A DNA stretch of 64,000 nucleotides from NCBI GenBank assembly GCA_033782935.1, contig JAWQEG010001240.1, forward strand, positions 62,001-126,000. The letters are read 5' to 3'. Origin of the DNA: Petrolisthes cinctipes. Its lineage: Eukaryota; Arthropoda; Malacostraca; Decapoda; Porcellanidae. Shown in pieces: positions 49,430-61,212 of the stretch (positions are counted from its first letter, which is position 1; each line of letters opens with the position of its first letter). Below the pieces are notes generated by a model that worked only from the letters and a program-made list of their open reading frames with translations, was not told the origin of the DNA and ran no database searches. Made by a program: the position numbers and the translations under genes.

Positions 49430-51490
49430 CCAAAACATGCTGAAAATCGATAATTTAAAAGCCCAAAGTCAATATGTGCATGTATCTTCTGTACACGTTT
49501 ATATCTCAAATTCAGGCTCAAAACACCCGAAAATTCAATATTTTGGGGTCCCAGAAGCAATCTGTACATGCCTACACAGTGCTAGAATATTTTCAAAATA
49601 TAGGCTAAAAACATGCTAAAAATCGACATTTTAGGTGCCAAAAATCGATATCTCAAATTCAGTCCCAAAACACCCGAAAATTCGATATTTAGGGGTCCCA
49701 GAAGCGATCTGTACATGCCTACTCCGTGTTAGAGTATTTTCAAAATACATGCAAAAAACATACTGAAAATCGATCTTTTAGGTGCACAAAAGTCGATATG
49801 TGCATGCATCTTCAGTACCCGTTTATATCTCAAATTCAGGCTCAAAACACCCGAAAATTCAATATTTTGGGGTCCCAGAAGCAATCTGTACATGCCTACT
49901 CAGTGTTAAAGTATTTTCAAAATGCAGGCCCAAAACATGCTGAAAATCGATATTTTAGATGCCCAAAGTCAATATGTGCATGTATCTTCTGTACCCGTTT
50001 ATATCTCAAATTCAGGCTCAAAACACCCGAAAATTCAATATTTTGGGGTCCCAGAAGCAATCTGTACATGCCTACACAGTGCTAGAATATTTTCAAAATA
50101 TAGGCTAAAAACATGCTAAAAATCGACATTTTAGGTGCCAAAAAATCGATATCTCAAATTCAGTCCCAAAACACCCGAAAATTCGATATTTAGAGGTCCC
50201 AGAAGGTATCTGTACATGCCTACTCCGTGTTAGAGTATTTTCAAAATACAGGCCAAAAACATACTGAAAATCGATCTTTTAGGTGCCCAAAAGTCGATAT
50301 GTGCATGCATTTTCTGTACCCGTTTATATCTCAAATTCTGGCCCTAAACACCCGAAAATTCAATATTTTGGGGTCCCAGAAGCGATCTGTACATGCCTAC
50401 TCCGTGTTAGAGTATTTTCAAAATTCAGGCCCAAACCATGCTGAAAATCGATATTTTTGGTGCCCAAAGTCAATATGTGCATGTATCTTCTGTACCCGTT
50501 TATATCTCAAATTCAGGCTCAAAACACCCGAAAATTCAATATTTTGGGGTCCCAGAAGCAATCTGTACAGTGCTAGAATATTTTCAAAATATAGGCTAAA
50601 AACATGCTAAAAATCGATCTTTTAGGTGCCAAAAAGTCGATATCTCAAATTCAGTCCCAAAACACCCGAAAATTCGATATTTAGGGGTCCCAGAAGCGAT
50701 CTGTACATGCCTACTCCGTGTTAGAGTATTTTCAAAATACATGCTCAAAACATACTGAAAATCGATCTTTTAGGTGCACAAAAGTCGATATGTGCATGCA
50801 TCTTCAGTACCCGTTTATATCTCAAATTCAGGCTCAAAACACCCGAAAATTCAATATTTTGGGGTCCCAGAAGCAATCTGTACATGCCTACTCAGTGTTA
50901 GAGTATTTTCAAAATACAGGCCCAAAACATACTGAAAATCGATATTTTAGATGCCCAAAGTCAATATGTGCATGTATCTTCTGTACCCGTTTATATCTCA
51001 AATTCAGGCTCAAAACACCCGAAAATTCAATATTTTGGGGTCCCAGAAGCAATCTGTACATGCCTACACAGTGCTAGAATATTTTCAAAATATAGGCTAA
51101 AAACATGCTTAAAATCGACATTTTAGGTGCCAAAAAATCGATATCTCAAATTCAGTCCCAAAACACCCGAAAATTCGATATTTAGAGGTCCCAGAAGGTA
51201 TCTGTACATGCCTACTCCGTGTTAGAGTATTTTCAAAATACAGGCCAAAAACATACTGAAAATCGATCTTTTAGGTGCCCAAAAGTCGATATGTGCATGC
51301 ATCTTCTGTACCCGTTTATATCTCAAATTCTGGCCCTAAACACCCGATAATTCGATATTTTGGGGTCCCAGAAGCGATCTGTAAATGCCTACCCCGTGTT
51401 AGAGTATTTTCAAAATTCAGGCCCAAAACATGCTGAAAATCGATATTTTTGGTGCCCAAAGTCAATATGTGCATGTATCTTCTGTACTCG
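49430..51490 (+). repeat. Duplicated block, partner 53,270-55,331 (offset 3,840)
   Basis: Both copies hold a B1-type monomer with GATAATTTAAA, an A1 with ATACATGCAAAAAACATAC, GCATTTTCTGTACCC, CACCCGATAATTCG and GTAAATGCCTACCCCG. The offset becomes 3,841 after one extra A in GTGCACAAAAAGTCG near 54,620. Confidence 0.78.
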
Positions 51491-54489
51491 TTTATATCTC
51501 AAATTCAGGCTCAAAACACCCGAAAAATCAATATTTTGGGGTCCCAGAAGCAATCTGTACAGTGCTAGAATATTTTCAAAATATAGGCTAAAAACATGCT
51601 AAAAATCGATCTTTTAGGTGCCAAAAAGTCGATATCTCAAATTCAGTCCCAAAACACCCGAAAATTCGATATTTAGGGGTCCCAGAAGCGATCTGTACAT
51701 GCCTACTCCGTGTTAGAGTATTTTCAAAATACATGCTCAAAACATACTGAAAATCGATCTTTTAGGTGCACAAAAGTCGATATGTGCATGCATCTTCAGT
51801 ACCCGTTTATATCTCAAATTCAGGCTCAAAACACCCGAAAATTCAATATTTTGGGGCCCCAGAAGCAATCTGTACATGCCTACTCAGTGTTAGAGTATTT
51901 TCAAAATACAGGCCCAAAACATGCTGAAAATCGATATTTTAGATGCCCAAAGTCAATATGTGCATGTATCATCTGTACCCGTTTATATCTCAAATTCAGG
52001 CTCAAAACACCCGAAAATTCAATATTTTGGGGTCCCAGAAGCAATCTGTACATGCCTACTCCGTGTTAGAGTATTTTCAAAATACAGGCCAAAAACATAC
52101 TGAAAATCGATCTTTTAGGTGCCCAAAAGTCGATATGTGCATGCATCTTCTGTACCCGTTTATATCTCAAATTATGGGCCTAAACACCCGAAAATTCGAT
52201 ATTTTGGGGTCCCAGAAGCGATCTGTACATGCCTACTCCGTGTTAGAGTATTTTCAAAATTCAGGCCCAAAACATGCTGAAAATCGATATTTTTGGTGCC
52301 CAAAGTCAATATGTGCATGTATCTTCTGTACCCGTTTATATCTCAAATTCAGGCTCAAAACACCCGAAAATTCAATATTTTGGGGTCCCAGAAGCAATCT
52401 GTACATGCCTACTCAGTGCTAGAATATTTTCAAAATATAGGCTAAAAACATGCTAAAAATCGATCTTTTAGGTGCCAAAAGGTCGATATCTCAAATTCAG
52501 TCCCAAAACACCCGAAAATTCGATATTTAGGGGTCCCAGAAGCGATCTGTACATGCCTACTCCGTGTTAGAGTATTTTCAAAATACATGCTCAAAACATA
52601 CTGAATATCGATTTTTTAGGTGCACAAAAGTCGATATGTGCATGTATCTTCAGTACCCGTTTATATCTCAAATTCAGGCTCAAAACACCCGAAAATTCAA
52701 TATTTTGGGGTCCCAGAAGCAATCTGTACATGCCTACTCAGTGTTAGAGTATTTTCAAAATATAGGCTAAAAACATGCTAAAAATCGATCTTTTAGGTGC
52801 CAAAAAGTCGATATCTCAAATTCAGTCCCAAAACACCCGAAAATTCGATATTTAGGGGTCCCAGAAGCGATCTGTACATGCCTACTCCGTGTTAGAGTAT
52901 TTTCAAAATACATGCTCAAAACATACTGAAAATCGATTTTTTAGGTGCACAAAAGTCGATATGTGCATGTATCTTCAGTACCCGTTAATATCTCAAATTC
53001 AGGCTCAAAACACCCGAAAATTCAATATTTTGGGGTCCCAGAAGCAATCTGTACATGCCTACTCAGTGTTAGAGTATTTTCAAAATTCAGGCCCAAAACA
53101 TGCTGAAAATCGATCTTTTAGGTGCACAAAAGTCGATATGTGCATGCGTCTTCAGTACCCGTTTATATCTCAAATTCAGGCTCAAAACACCCGAAAATTC
53201 GATATTTTGGGGTCCCAGAAGGTATCTGTACATGCCTACTCCGTGTTAGAGTATTTTCAAAATACAGGCCCAAAACATGCTGAAAATCGATAATTTAAAT
53301 GCCCAAAGTCAATATGTGCATGTATCTTCTGTACACGTTTATATCTCAAATTCAGGCTCAAAACACCCGAAAATTCAATATTTTGGGGTCCCAGATGCAA
53401 TCTGTACATGCCTACACAGTGCTAGAATATTTTCAAAATATAGGCTAAAAACATGCTAAAAATCGACATTTTAGGTGCCAAAAATCGATATCTCAAATTC
53501 AGTCCCAAAACACCCGAAAATTCGATATTTAGGGGTCCCAGAAGCGATCTGTACATGCCTACTCCGTGTTAGAGTATTTTCAAAATACATGCAAAAAACA
53601 TACTGAAAATCGATCTTTTAGGTGCACAAAAGTCGATATGTGCATGCATCTTCAGTACCCGTTTATATATCAAATTCAGGCTCAAAACACCCGAAAATTC
53701 AATATTTTGGGGTCCCAGAAGCAATCTGTACATGCCTACTCAGTGTTAAAGTATTTTCAAAATACAGGCCCAAAACATGCTGAAAATCGATATTTTAGAT
53801 GCCCAAAGTCAATATGTGCATGTATCTTCTGTACCCGTTTATATCTCAAATTCAGGCTCAAAACACCCGAAAATTCAATATTTTGGGTTCCCAGAAGCAA
53901 TCTGTACATGCCTACACAGTGCTAGAATATTTTCAAAATATAGGCTAAAAACATGCTAAAAATCGACATTTTAGGTGCCAAAAAATCGATATCTCAAATT
54001 CAGTCCCAAAACACCCGAAAATTCGATATTTAGAGGTCCCAGAAGGTATCTGTACATGCCTACTCCGTGTTAGAGTATTTTCAAAATACAGGCCAAAAAC
54101 ATACTGAAAATCGATCTTTTAGGTGCCCAAAAGTCGATATGTGCATGCATTTTCTGTACCCGTTTATATCTCAAATTCTGGCCCTAAACACCCGAAAATT
54201 CAATATTTTGGGGTCCCAGAAGCGATCTGTACATGCCTACTCCGTGTTAGAGTATTTTCAAAATTCAGGCCCAAAACATGCTGAAAATCGATATTTTTGG
54301 TGCCCAAAGTCAATATGTGCATGTATCTTCTGTACCCGTTTATATCTCAAATTCAGGCTCAAAACACCCGAAAATTCAATATTTTGGGGTCCCAGAAGCA
54401 ATCTGTACAGTGCTAGAATATTTTCAAAATATAGGCTAAAAACATGCTAAAAATCGATCTTTTAGGTGCCAAAAAGTCGATATCTCAAA

Positions 54490-57400
54490 TTCAGTCCCAA
54501 AACACCCGAAAATTCGATATTTAGGGGTCCCAGAAGCGATCTGTACATGCCTACTCCGTGTTAGAGTATTTTCAAAATACATGCTCAAAACATACTGAAA
54601 ATCGATCTTTTAGGTGCACAAAAAGTCGATATGTGCATGCATCTTCAGTACCCGTTTATATCTCAAATTCAGGCTCAAAACACCCGAAAATTCAATATTT
54701 TGGGGTCCCAGAAGCAATCTGTACATGCCTACTCAGTGTTAGAGTATTTTCAAAATACAGGCCCAAAACATGCTGAAAATCGATATTTTAGATGCCCAAA
54801 GTCAATATGTGCATGTATCTTCTGTACCCGTTTATATCTCAAATTCAGGCTCAAAACACCCGAAAATTCAATATTTTGGGGTCCCAGAAGCAATCTGTAC
54901 ATGCCTACACAGTGCTAGAATATTTTCAAAATATAGGCTAAAAACATGCTTAAAATCGACATTTTAGGTGCCAAAAAATCGATATCTCAAATTCAGTCCC
55001 AAAACACCCGAAAATTCGATATTTAGAGGTCCCAGAAGGTATCTGTACATGCCTACTCCGTGTTAGAGTATTTTCAAAATACAGGCCAAAAACATACTGA
55101 AAATCGATCTTTTAGGTGCCCAAAAGTCGATATGTGCATGCATCTTCTGTACCCGTTTATATCTCAAATTCTGGCCCTAAACACCCGATAATTCGATATT
55201 TTGGGGTCCCAGAAGCGATCTGTAAATGCCTACCCCGTGTTAGAGTATTTTCAAAATTCAGGCCCAAAACATGCTGAAAATCGATATTTTTGGTCCCCAA
55301 AGTCAATATGTGCATGTATCTTCTGTACCCGTTTATATCTCAAATTCAGGCTCAAAACAACCGAAAATTCAATATTTTGGGGTCCCAGAAGCAATCTGTA
55401 CATGCCTACTCAGTGCTAGAATATTTTCAAAATATAGGCTAAAAACATGCTAAAAATCGATCTTTTAGGTGCCAAAAAGTCGATATCTCAAATTCAGTCC
55501 CAAAACACCCGAAAATTCGATATTTAGGGGTCCCAGAAGCGATCTGTACATGCCTACTCCGTGTTAGAGTATTTTCAAAATACATGCTCAAAACATACTG
55601 AAAATCGATCTTTTAGATGCACAAAAGTCGATATGTGCATGCATCTTCAGTACCCGTTTATATCTCAAATTCAGGCTCAAAACACCCGAAAATTCAATAT
55701 TTTGGGGTCCCAGAAGCAATCTGTACATGCCTACACAGTGCTAGAATATTTTCAAAATATAGACTAAAAACATGCTAAAAATCGACATTTTCGGTGCCAA
55801 AAAATCGATATCTCAAATTCAGTCCCAAAACACCCGAAAATTCGATATTTAGAGGTCCCAGAAGGTATCTGTACATGCCTACTCCGTGTTAGAGTATTTT
55901 CAAAATACAGGCCAAAAACATACTGAAAATCGATCTTTTAGGTGCCCAAAAGTCGATATATGCATGCATCTTCTGTATCCGTTTATATCTCAAATTCTGG
56001 CCCTAAACACCCGAAAATTCGATATTTTGGGGTCCCAGAAGCGATCTCTACATGCCTACTCCGTGTTAGAGTATTTTCAAAATTCAGGCCCAAAACATGC
56101 TGAAAATCGATATTTTTGGTGCCCAAAGTCAATATGTGCATGTATCTTCTGTACCCGTTTATATCTCAAATTCAGGCTCAAAACACCCGAAAATTCAATA
56201 TTTTGGGGTCCCAGAAGCAATCTGTACAGAGCTAGAATATTTTCAAAATATAGGCAAAAAACATGCTAAAAATCGATCTTTTAGGTGCCGAAAAGTCGAT
56301 ATCTCAAATTCAGTCCCAAAACACCCGAAAATTCGATATTTAGGGGTCCCAGAAGCGATCTGTACATGCCTACTCCGTGTTAGAGTATTTTCAAAATACA
56401 TGCTCAAAACATACTGAAAATCGATCTTTTAGGTGCACAAAAGTCGATATGTGCATGCATCTTCAGTACCCGTTTATATCTCAAATTCAGGCTCAAAACA
56501 CCCGAAAATTCAATATTTTGGGGTCCCAGAAGCAATCTGTACATGCCTACTCAGTGTTAGAGTATTTTCAAAATACAGGCCCAAAACATGCTGAAAATCG
56601 ATATTTTAGATGCCCAAAGTCAATATGTGCATGTATCATCTGTACCCGTTTATATCTCAAATTCAGGCTCAAAACACCCGAAAATTCAATATTTTGGGGT
56701 CCCAGAAGCAATCTGTACATGCCTACACAGTGCTAGAATATTTTCAAAATATAGGCTAAAAACATGCTTAAAATCGACATTTTAGGTGCCAAAAAATCGA
56801 TATCTCAAATTCAGTCCCAAAACACCCGAAAATTCGATATTTAGAGGTCCCAGAAGGTATCTGTACATGCCTACTCCGTGTTAGAGTATTTTCAAAATAC
56901 AGGCCAAAAACATACTGAAAATCGATCTTTTAGGTGCCCAAAAGTCGATATGTGCATGCATCTTCTGTACCCGTTTATATCTCAAATTCTGGCCCTAAAC
57001 ACCCGATAATTCGATATTTTGGGGTCCCAGAAGCGATCTGTAAATGCCTACCCCGTGTTAGAGTATTTTCAAAATTCAGGCCCAAAACATGCTGAAAATC
57101 GATATTTTTGGTGCCCAAAGTCAATATGTGCATGTATCTTCTGTACCCGTTTATATCTCAAATTCAGGCTCAAAACAACCGAAAATTCAATATTTTGGGG
57201 TCCCAGAAGCAATCTGTACATGCCTACTCAGTGCTAGAATATTTTCAAAATATAGGCTAAAAACATGCTAAAAATCGATCTTTTAGGTGCCAAAAAGTCG
57301 ATATCTCAAATTCAGTCCCAAAACACCCGAAAATTCGATATTTAGGGGTCCCAGAAGCGATCTGTACATGCCTACTCCGTGTTAGAGTATTTTCAAAATA

Positions 57401-58043
57401 CATGCTCAAAACATACTGAAAATCGATCTTTTAGATGCACAAAAGTCGATATGTGCATGCATCTTCAGTACCCGTTTATATCTCAAATTCAGGCTCAAAA
57501 CACCCGAAAATTCAATATTTTGGGGTCCCAGAAGCAATCTGTACATGCCTACACAGTGCTAGAATATTTTCAAAATATAGACTAAAAACATGCTAAAAAT
57601 CGACATTTTCGGTGCCAAAAAATCGATATCTCAAATTCAGTCCCAAAACACCCGAAAATTCGATATTTAGAGGTCCCAGAAGGTATCTGTACATGCCTAC
57701 TCCGTGTTAGAGTATTTTCAAAATACAGGCCAAAAACATACTGAAAATCGATCTTTTAGGTGCCCAAAAGTCGATATATGCATGCATCTTCTGTATCCGT
57801 TTATATCTCAAATTCTGGCCCTAAACACCCGAAAATTCGATATTTTGGGGTCCCAGAAGCGATCTCTACATGCCTACTCCGTGTTAGAGTATTTTCAAAA
57901 TTCAGGCCCAAAACATGCTGAAAATCGATATTTTTGGTGCCCAAAGTCAATATGTGCATGTATCTTCTGTACCCGTTTATATCTCAAATTCAGGCTCAAA
58001 ACACCCGAAAATTCAATATTTTGGGGTCCCAGAAGCAATCTGT
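54490..58043 (+). repeat. Tandem duplication, period 1,818 bp
   Basis: Copy 1 is about 54,490-56,225 and copy 2 about 56,309-58,043. Both share CACCCGATAATTCG, CTACCCCGTG, TTTTAGATGCACAAAAG, ATATAGACTAAAAAC, GTCGATATATGC, GTATCCGTTTAT and GATCTCTACATG. Differences include GTATCTTCTG/GTATCATCTG (54,8xx/56,6xx) and TTGGTCCCCAAAG/TTGGTGCCCAAAG (near 55,290/57,108). The offset is 1,819 bp before the extra A near 54,620. Confidence 0.8.
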
Positions 58044-59184
58044 ACATGCCTACTCAGTGTTAGAGTATTTTCAAAATACAAGCCCAAAACATGCTGAAAA
58101 TCGATATTTTAGATGCCCAAAGTCAATATGTGCATGTATCATCTGTACCCGTTTATATCTCAAATTCAGGCTCAAAACACCCGAAAATTCAATATTTTGG
58201 GGTCCCAGAAGCAATCTGTACATGCCTACTCCGTGTTAGAGTATTTTCAAAATACAGGCCAAAAACATACTGAAAATCGATCTTTTAGGTGCCCAAAAGT
58301 CGATATGTGCATGCATCTTCTGTACCCGTTTATATCTCAAATTCTGGCCCTAAACACCAGAAAATTCGATATTTTGGGGTCCCAGAAGCGATCTGTACAT
58401 GCCTACTCCGTGTTAGAGTATTTTCAAAATTCAGGCCCAAAACATGCTGAAAATCGATATTTTTGGTGCCCAAAGTCAATATGTACATGTATCTTCTGTA
58501 CCCGTTTATATCTCAAATTCAGTCCCAAAACACCCGAAAATTCAATATTTAGGGGTCCCAGAAGCGATCTGTACATGCCTACTCCATGCTAGAATATTTT
58601 CAAAATATAGGCTAAAAACATGCTAAAAATCGATTTTTTAGGTGCACAAAAGTCGATATGTGCATGTATCTTCAGTACCCGTTTATATCTCAAATTCAGG
58701 CTCAAAACACCCGAAAATTCAATATTTTGGGGTCCCAGAAGCAATCTGTACATGCCTACTCAGTGTTAGAGTATTTTCAAAATTCAGGCCCAAAACATGC
58801 TGAAAATCGATCTTTTAGGTGCACAAAAGTCGATATGTGCATGCGTCTTCAGTACCCGTTTATATCTCAAATTCAAGCTCAAAACTCCCGAAAATTCAAT
58901 ATTTTGGGGTCCCAGAAGCAATCTGTACATGCCTACACAGTGCTAGAATATTTTCAAAATATAGACTAAAAACATGCTAAAAATCGACATTTTCGGTGCC
59001 AAAAAATCGATATCTCAAATTCAGTCCCAAAACACCCGAAAATTCGATATTTAGAGGTCCCAGAAGGTATCTGTACATGCCTACTCTGTGTTAGAGTATT
59101 TTCAAAATACAGGCCAAAAACATACTGAAAATCGATCTTTTAGGTGCCCAAAAGTCGATATATGCATGCATCTTCTGTATCCGT

Positions 59185-59215
59185 TTATATCTCAAATTTT
59201 TGGTGCCCAAAGTCA
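59185..59215 (+). repeat. A2/B2 junction with lost A2 tail
   Basis: A2 (from 59,054) reads TATATCTCAAATT and then TTTGGTGCCCAAAGTC of the B2 second half, at about 59,198. Like the join at 61,125 it drops the first B2 half-unit, but it also removes some 30 bp of the A2 tail. Both joins are followed by the rare GAAGATATCTGTACAGTGCTAG, so they are probably related by descent with a later change in one of them. Confidence 0.75.
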
Positions 59216-59809
59216 ATATGTGCATGTATCTTCTGTACCTGTTTATATCTCAAATTCAGGCTCAAAACACCCGAAAATTCAATATTTTGGGGTCCCAGAA
59301 GATATCTGTACAGTGCTAGAATATTTTCAAAATATAGGCTAAAAACATGCTAAAAATCGATCTTTTAGGTGCCAAAAAGTCGATATCTCAAATTCAGTCC
59401 CAAAACACCCGAAAATTCGATATTTAGGGGTCCCAGAAGCGATCTGTACATGCCTACTCCGTGTTAGAGTATTTTCAAAATACAGGCCAAAAACATACTG
59501 AAAATCGATCTTTTAGGTGCCCAAAAGTCGATATATGCATGCATCTTCTGTATCCGTTTATATCTCAAATTCAGTCCCAAAACACCCGAAAATTCGATAT
59601 TTTGGGGTCCCAGAAGCGATCTCTACATGCCTACTCCGTGTTAGAGTATTTTCAAAATACATGCAAAAAACATACTGAAAATCGATCTTTTAGGTGCACA
59701 AAAGTCGATATGTGCATGCATCTTCAGTACCCGTTTATATCTCAAATTCAGGCTCAAAACACCCGAAAATTCAATATTTTGGGGTCCCAGAAGCAATCTG
59801 TACATGCCT

Positions 59810-60540
59810 ACCCAGTGTTAGAGTATTTTCAAAATTCAGGCCCAAAACATGCTGAAAATCGATCTTTTAGGTGCACAAAAGTCGATATGTGCATGCGTCT
59901 TCAGTACCCGTTTATATCTCAAATTCAGGCTCAAAACACCCGAAAATTCGATATTTTGGGGTCCCAGAAGGTATCTGTAAATGCCTACTCCGTGTTAGAG
60001 TATTTTCAAAATTCAGGCCCAAAACATGCTGAAAATCGATATTTTTGGTGCCCAAAGTCAATATGTGCATGTATCTTTTGTACCCGTTTATATCTCAAAT
60101 TCAGGCTCAAAACAACCGAAAATTCAATATTTTGGGGTCCCAGAAGCAATCTGTACATGCCTACTCTGTGTTAGAGTATTTTCAAAATACAGGCCCAAAA
60201 CATGCTGAAAATCGATAATTTAAATGCCCAAAGTCAATATCTGCATGTATCTTCTGTACAAGTTTATATCTCAAATTCAGGCTCAAAACACCCGAAAATT
60301 CAATATTTTGGGGTCCCAGAAGCAATCTGTACATGCCTACACAGTGCTAGAATATTTTCAAAATAAAGGCTAAAAACATGCTAAAAATCGACATTTTAGG
60401 CGCCAAAAATCGATATCTCAAATTCAGTCCCAAAACACCCGAAAATTCGATATTTAGGGGTCCCAGAATCGATCTGTACATGCCTACTCCGTGTTAGAGT
60501 ATTTTCAAAATACATGCTCAAAACATACTGAAAATCGATC
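59810..60540 (+). repeat. Duplicated block, partner 62,726-63,456 (offset 2,916)
   Basis: Shared rare variants are CATGCGTCTTCAG, GTAAATGCC, CTTTTGTACCC, AACAACCGAAAATTC, GATAATTTAAATGCCC, GTACAAGTTTAT, AAATAAAGGC and TTAGGCGCCAAAAATCG. Copies differ at CAATATCTGCATG/CAATATGTTCATG and ATCGATCTTTT/ATCGATTTTTT. Confidence 0.75.
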
Positions 60541-61124
60541 TTTTAGGTGCACAAAAGTCGATATGTGCATGCATCTTCAGTACCGGTTTATATCTCAAAT
60601 TCAGGCTCAAAACACCCGAAAATTCAATATTTTGGGGTCCCAGAAGCAATCTGTACATGCCTACTCAGTGTTAAAGTATTTTCAAAATACAGGCCCAAAA
60701 CATGCTGAAAATCGATATTTTAGATGCCCAAAGACAATATGTGCATGTATCTTCTGTACCCGTTTATATCTCAAATTCAGGCTCAAAACACCCGAAAATT
60801 CAATATTTTGGGGTCCCAGAAGCAATCTGTACAGTGCTAGAATATTTTCAAAATATAGGCTAAAAACATGCTAAAAATCGACATTTTAGGTGCCAAAAAA
60901 TCGATATCTCAAATTCAGTCCCAAAACACCCGAAAATTCGATATTTAGAGGTCCCAGAAGGTATCTGTACATGCCTACTCCGTGTTAGAGTATTTTCAAA
61001 ATACAGGCCAAAAACATACTGAAAATCGATCTTTTAGGTGCCCAAAAGTCGATATGTGCATGCATCTTCTGTACCCGTTTATATCTCAAATTCTGGCCCT
61101 AAACACCCGAAAATTCGATATTTT

Positions 61125-61212
61125 TGGTGCCCAAAGTCAATATGTGCATGTATCTTCTGTACCTGTTTATATCTGAAATTCAGGCTCAAAACACCCGAAA
61201 ATTCAATATTTT
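61125..61212 (+). repeat. Lone 88 bp half-monomer (recombination at half-unit register)
   Basis: An A2 monomer (60,948-61,124) should be followed by a 176 bp B2. Instead CCCGAAAATTCGATATTTT passes directly into TGGTGCCCAAAGTC, the second half of B2, and the next monomer starts at 61,213, exactly 88 bp later. The switch lies in GATATTTT, which the two half-units share in the same position. It is what a crossover between first and second half-units would give. Confidence 0.82.
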
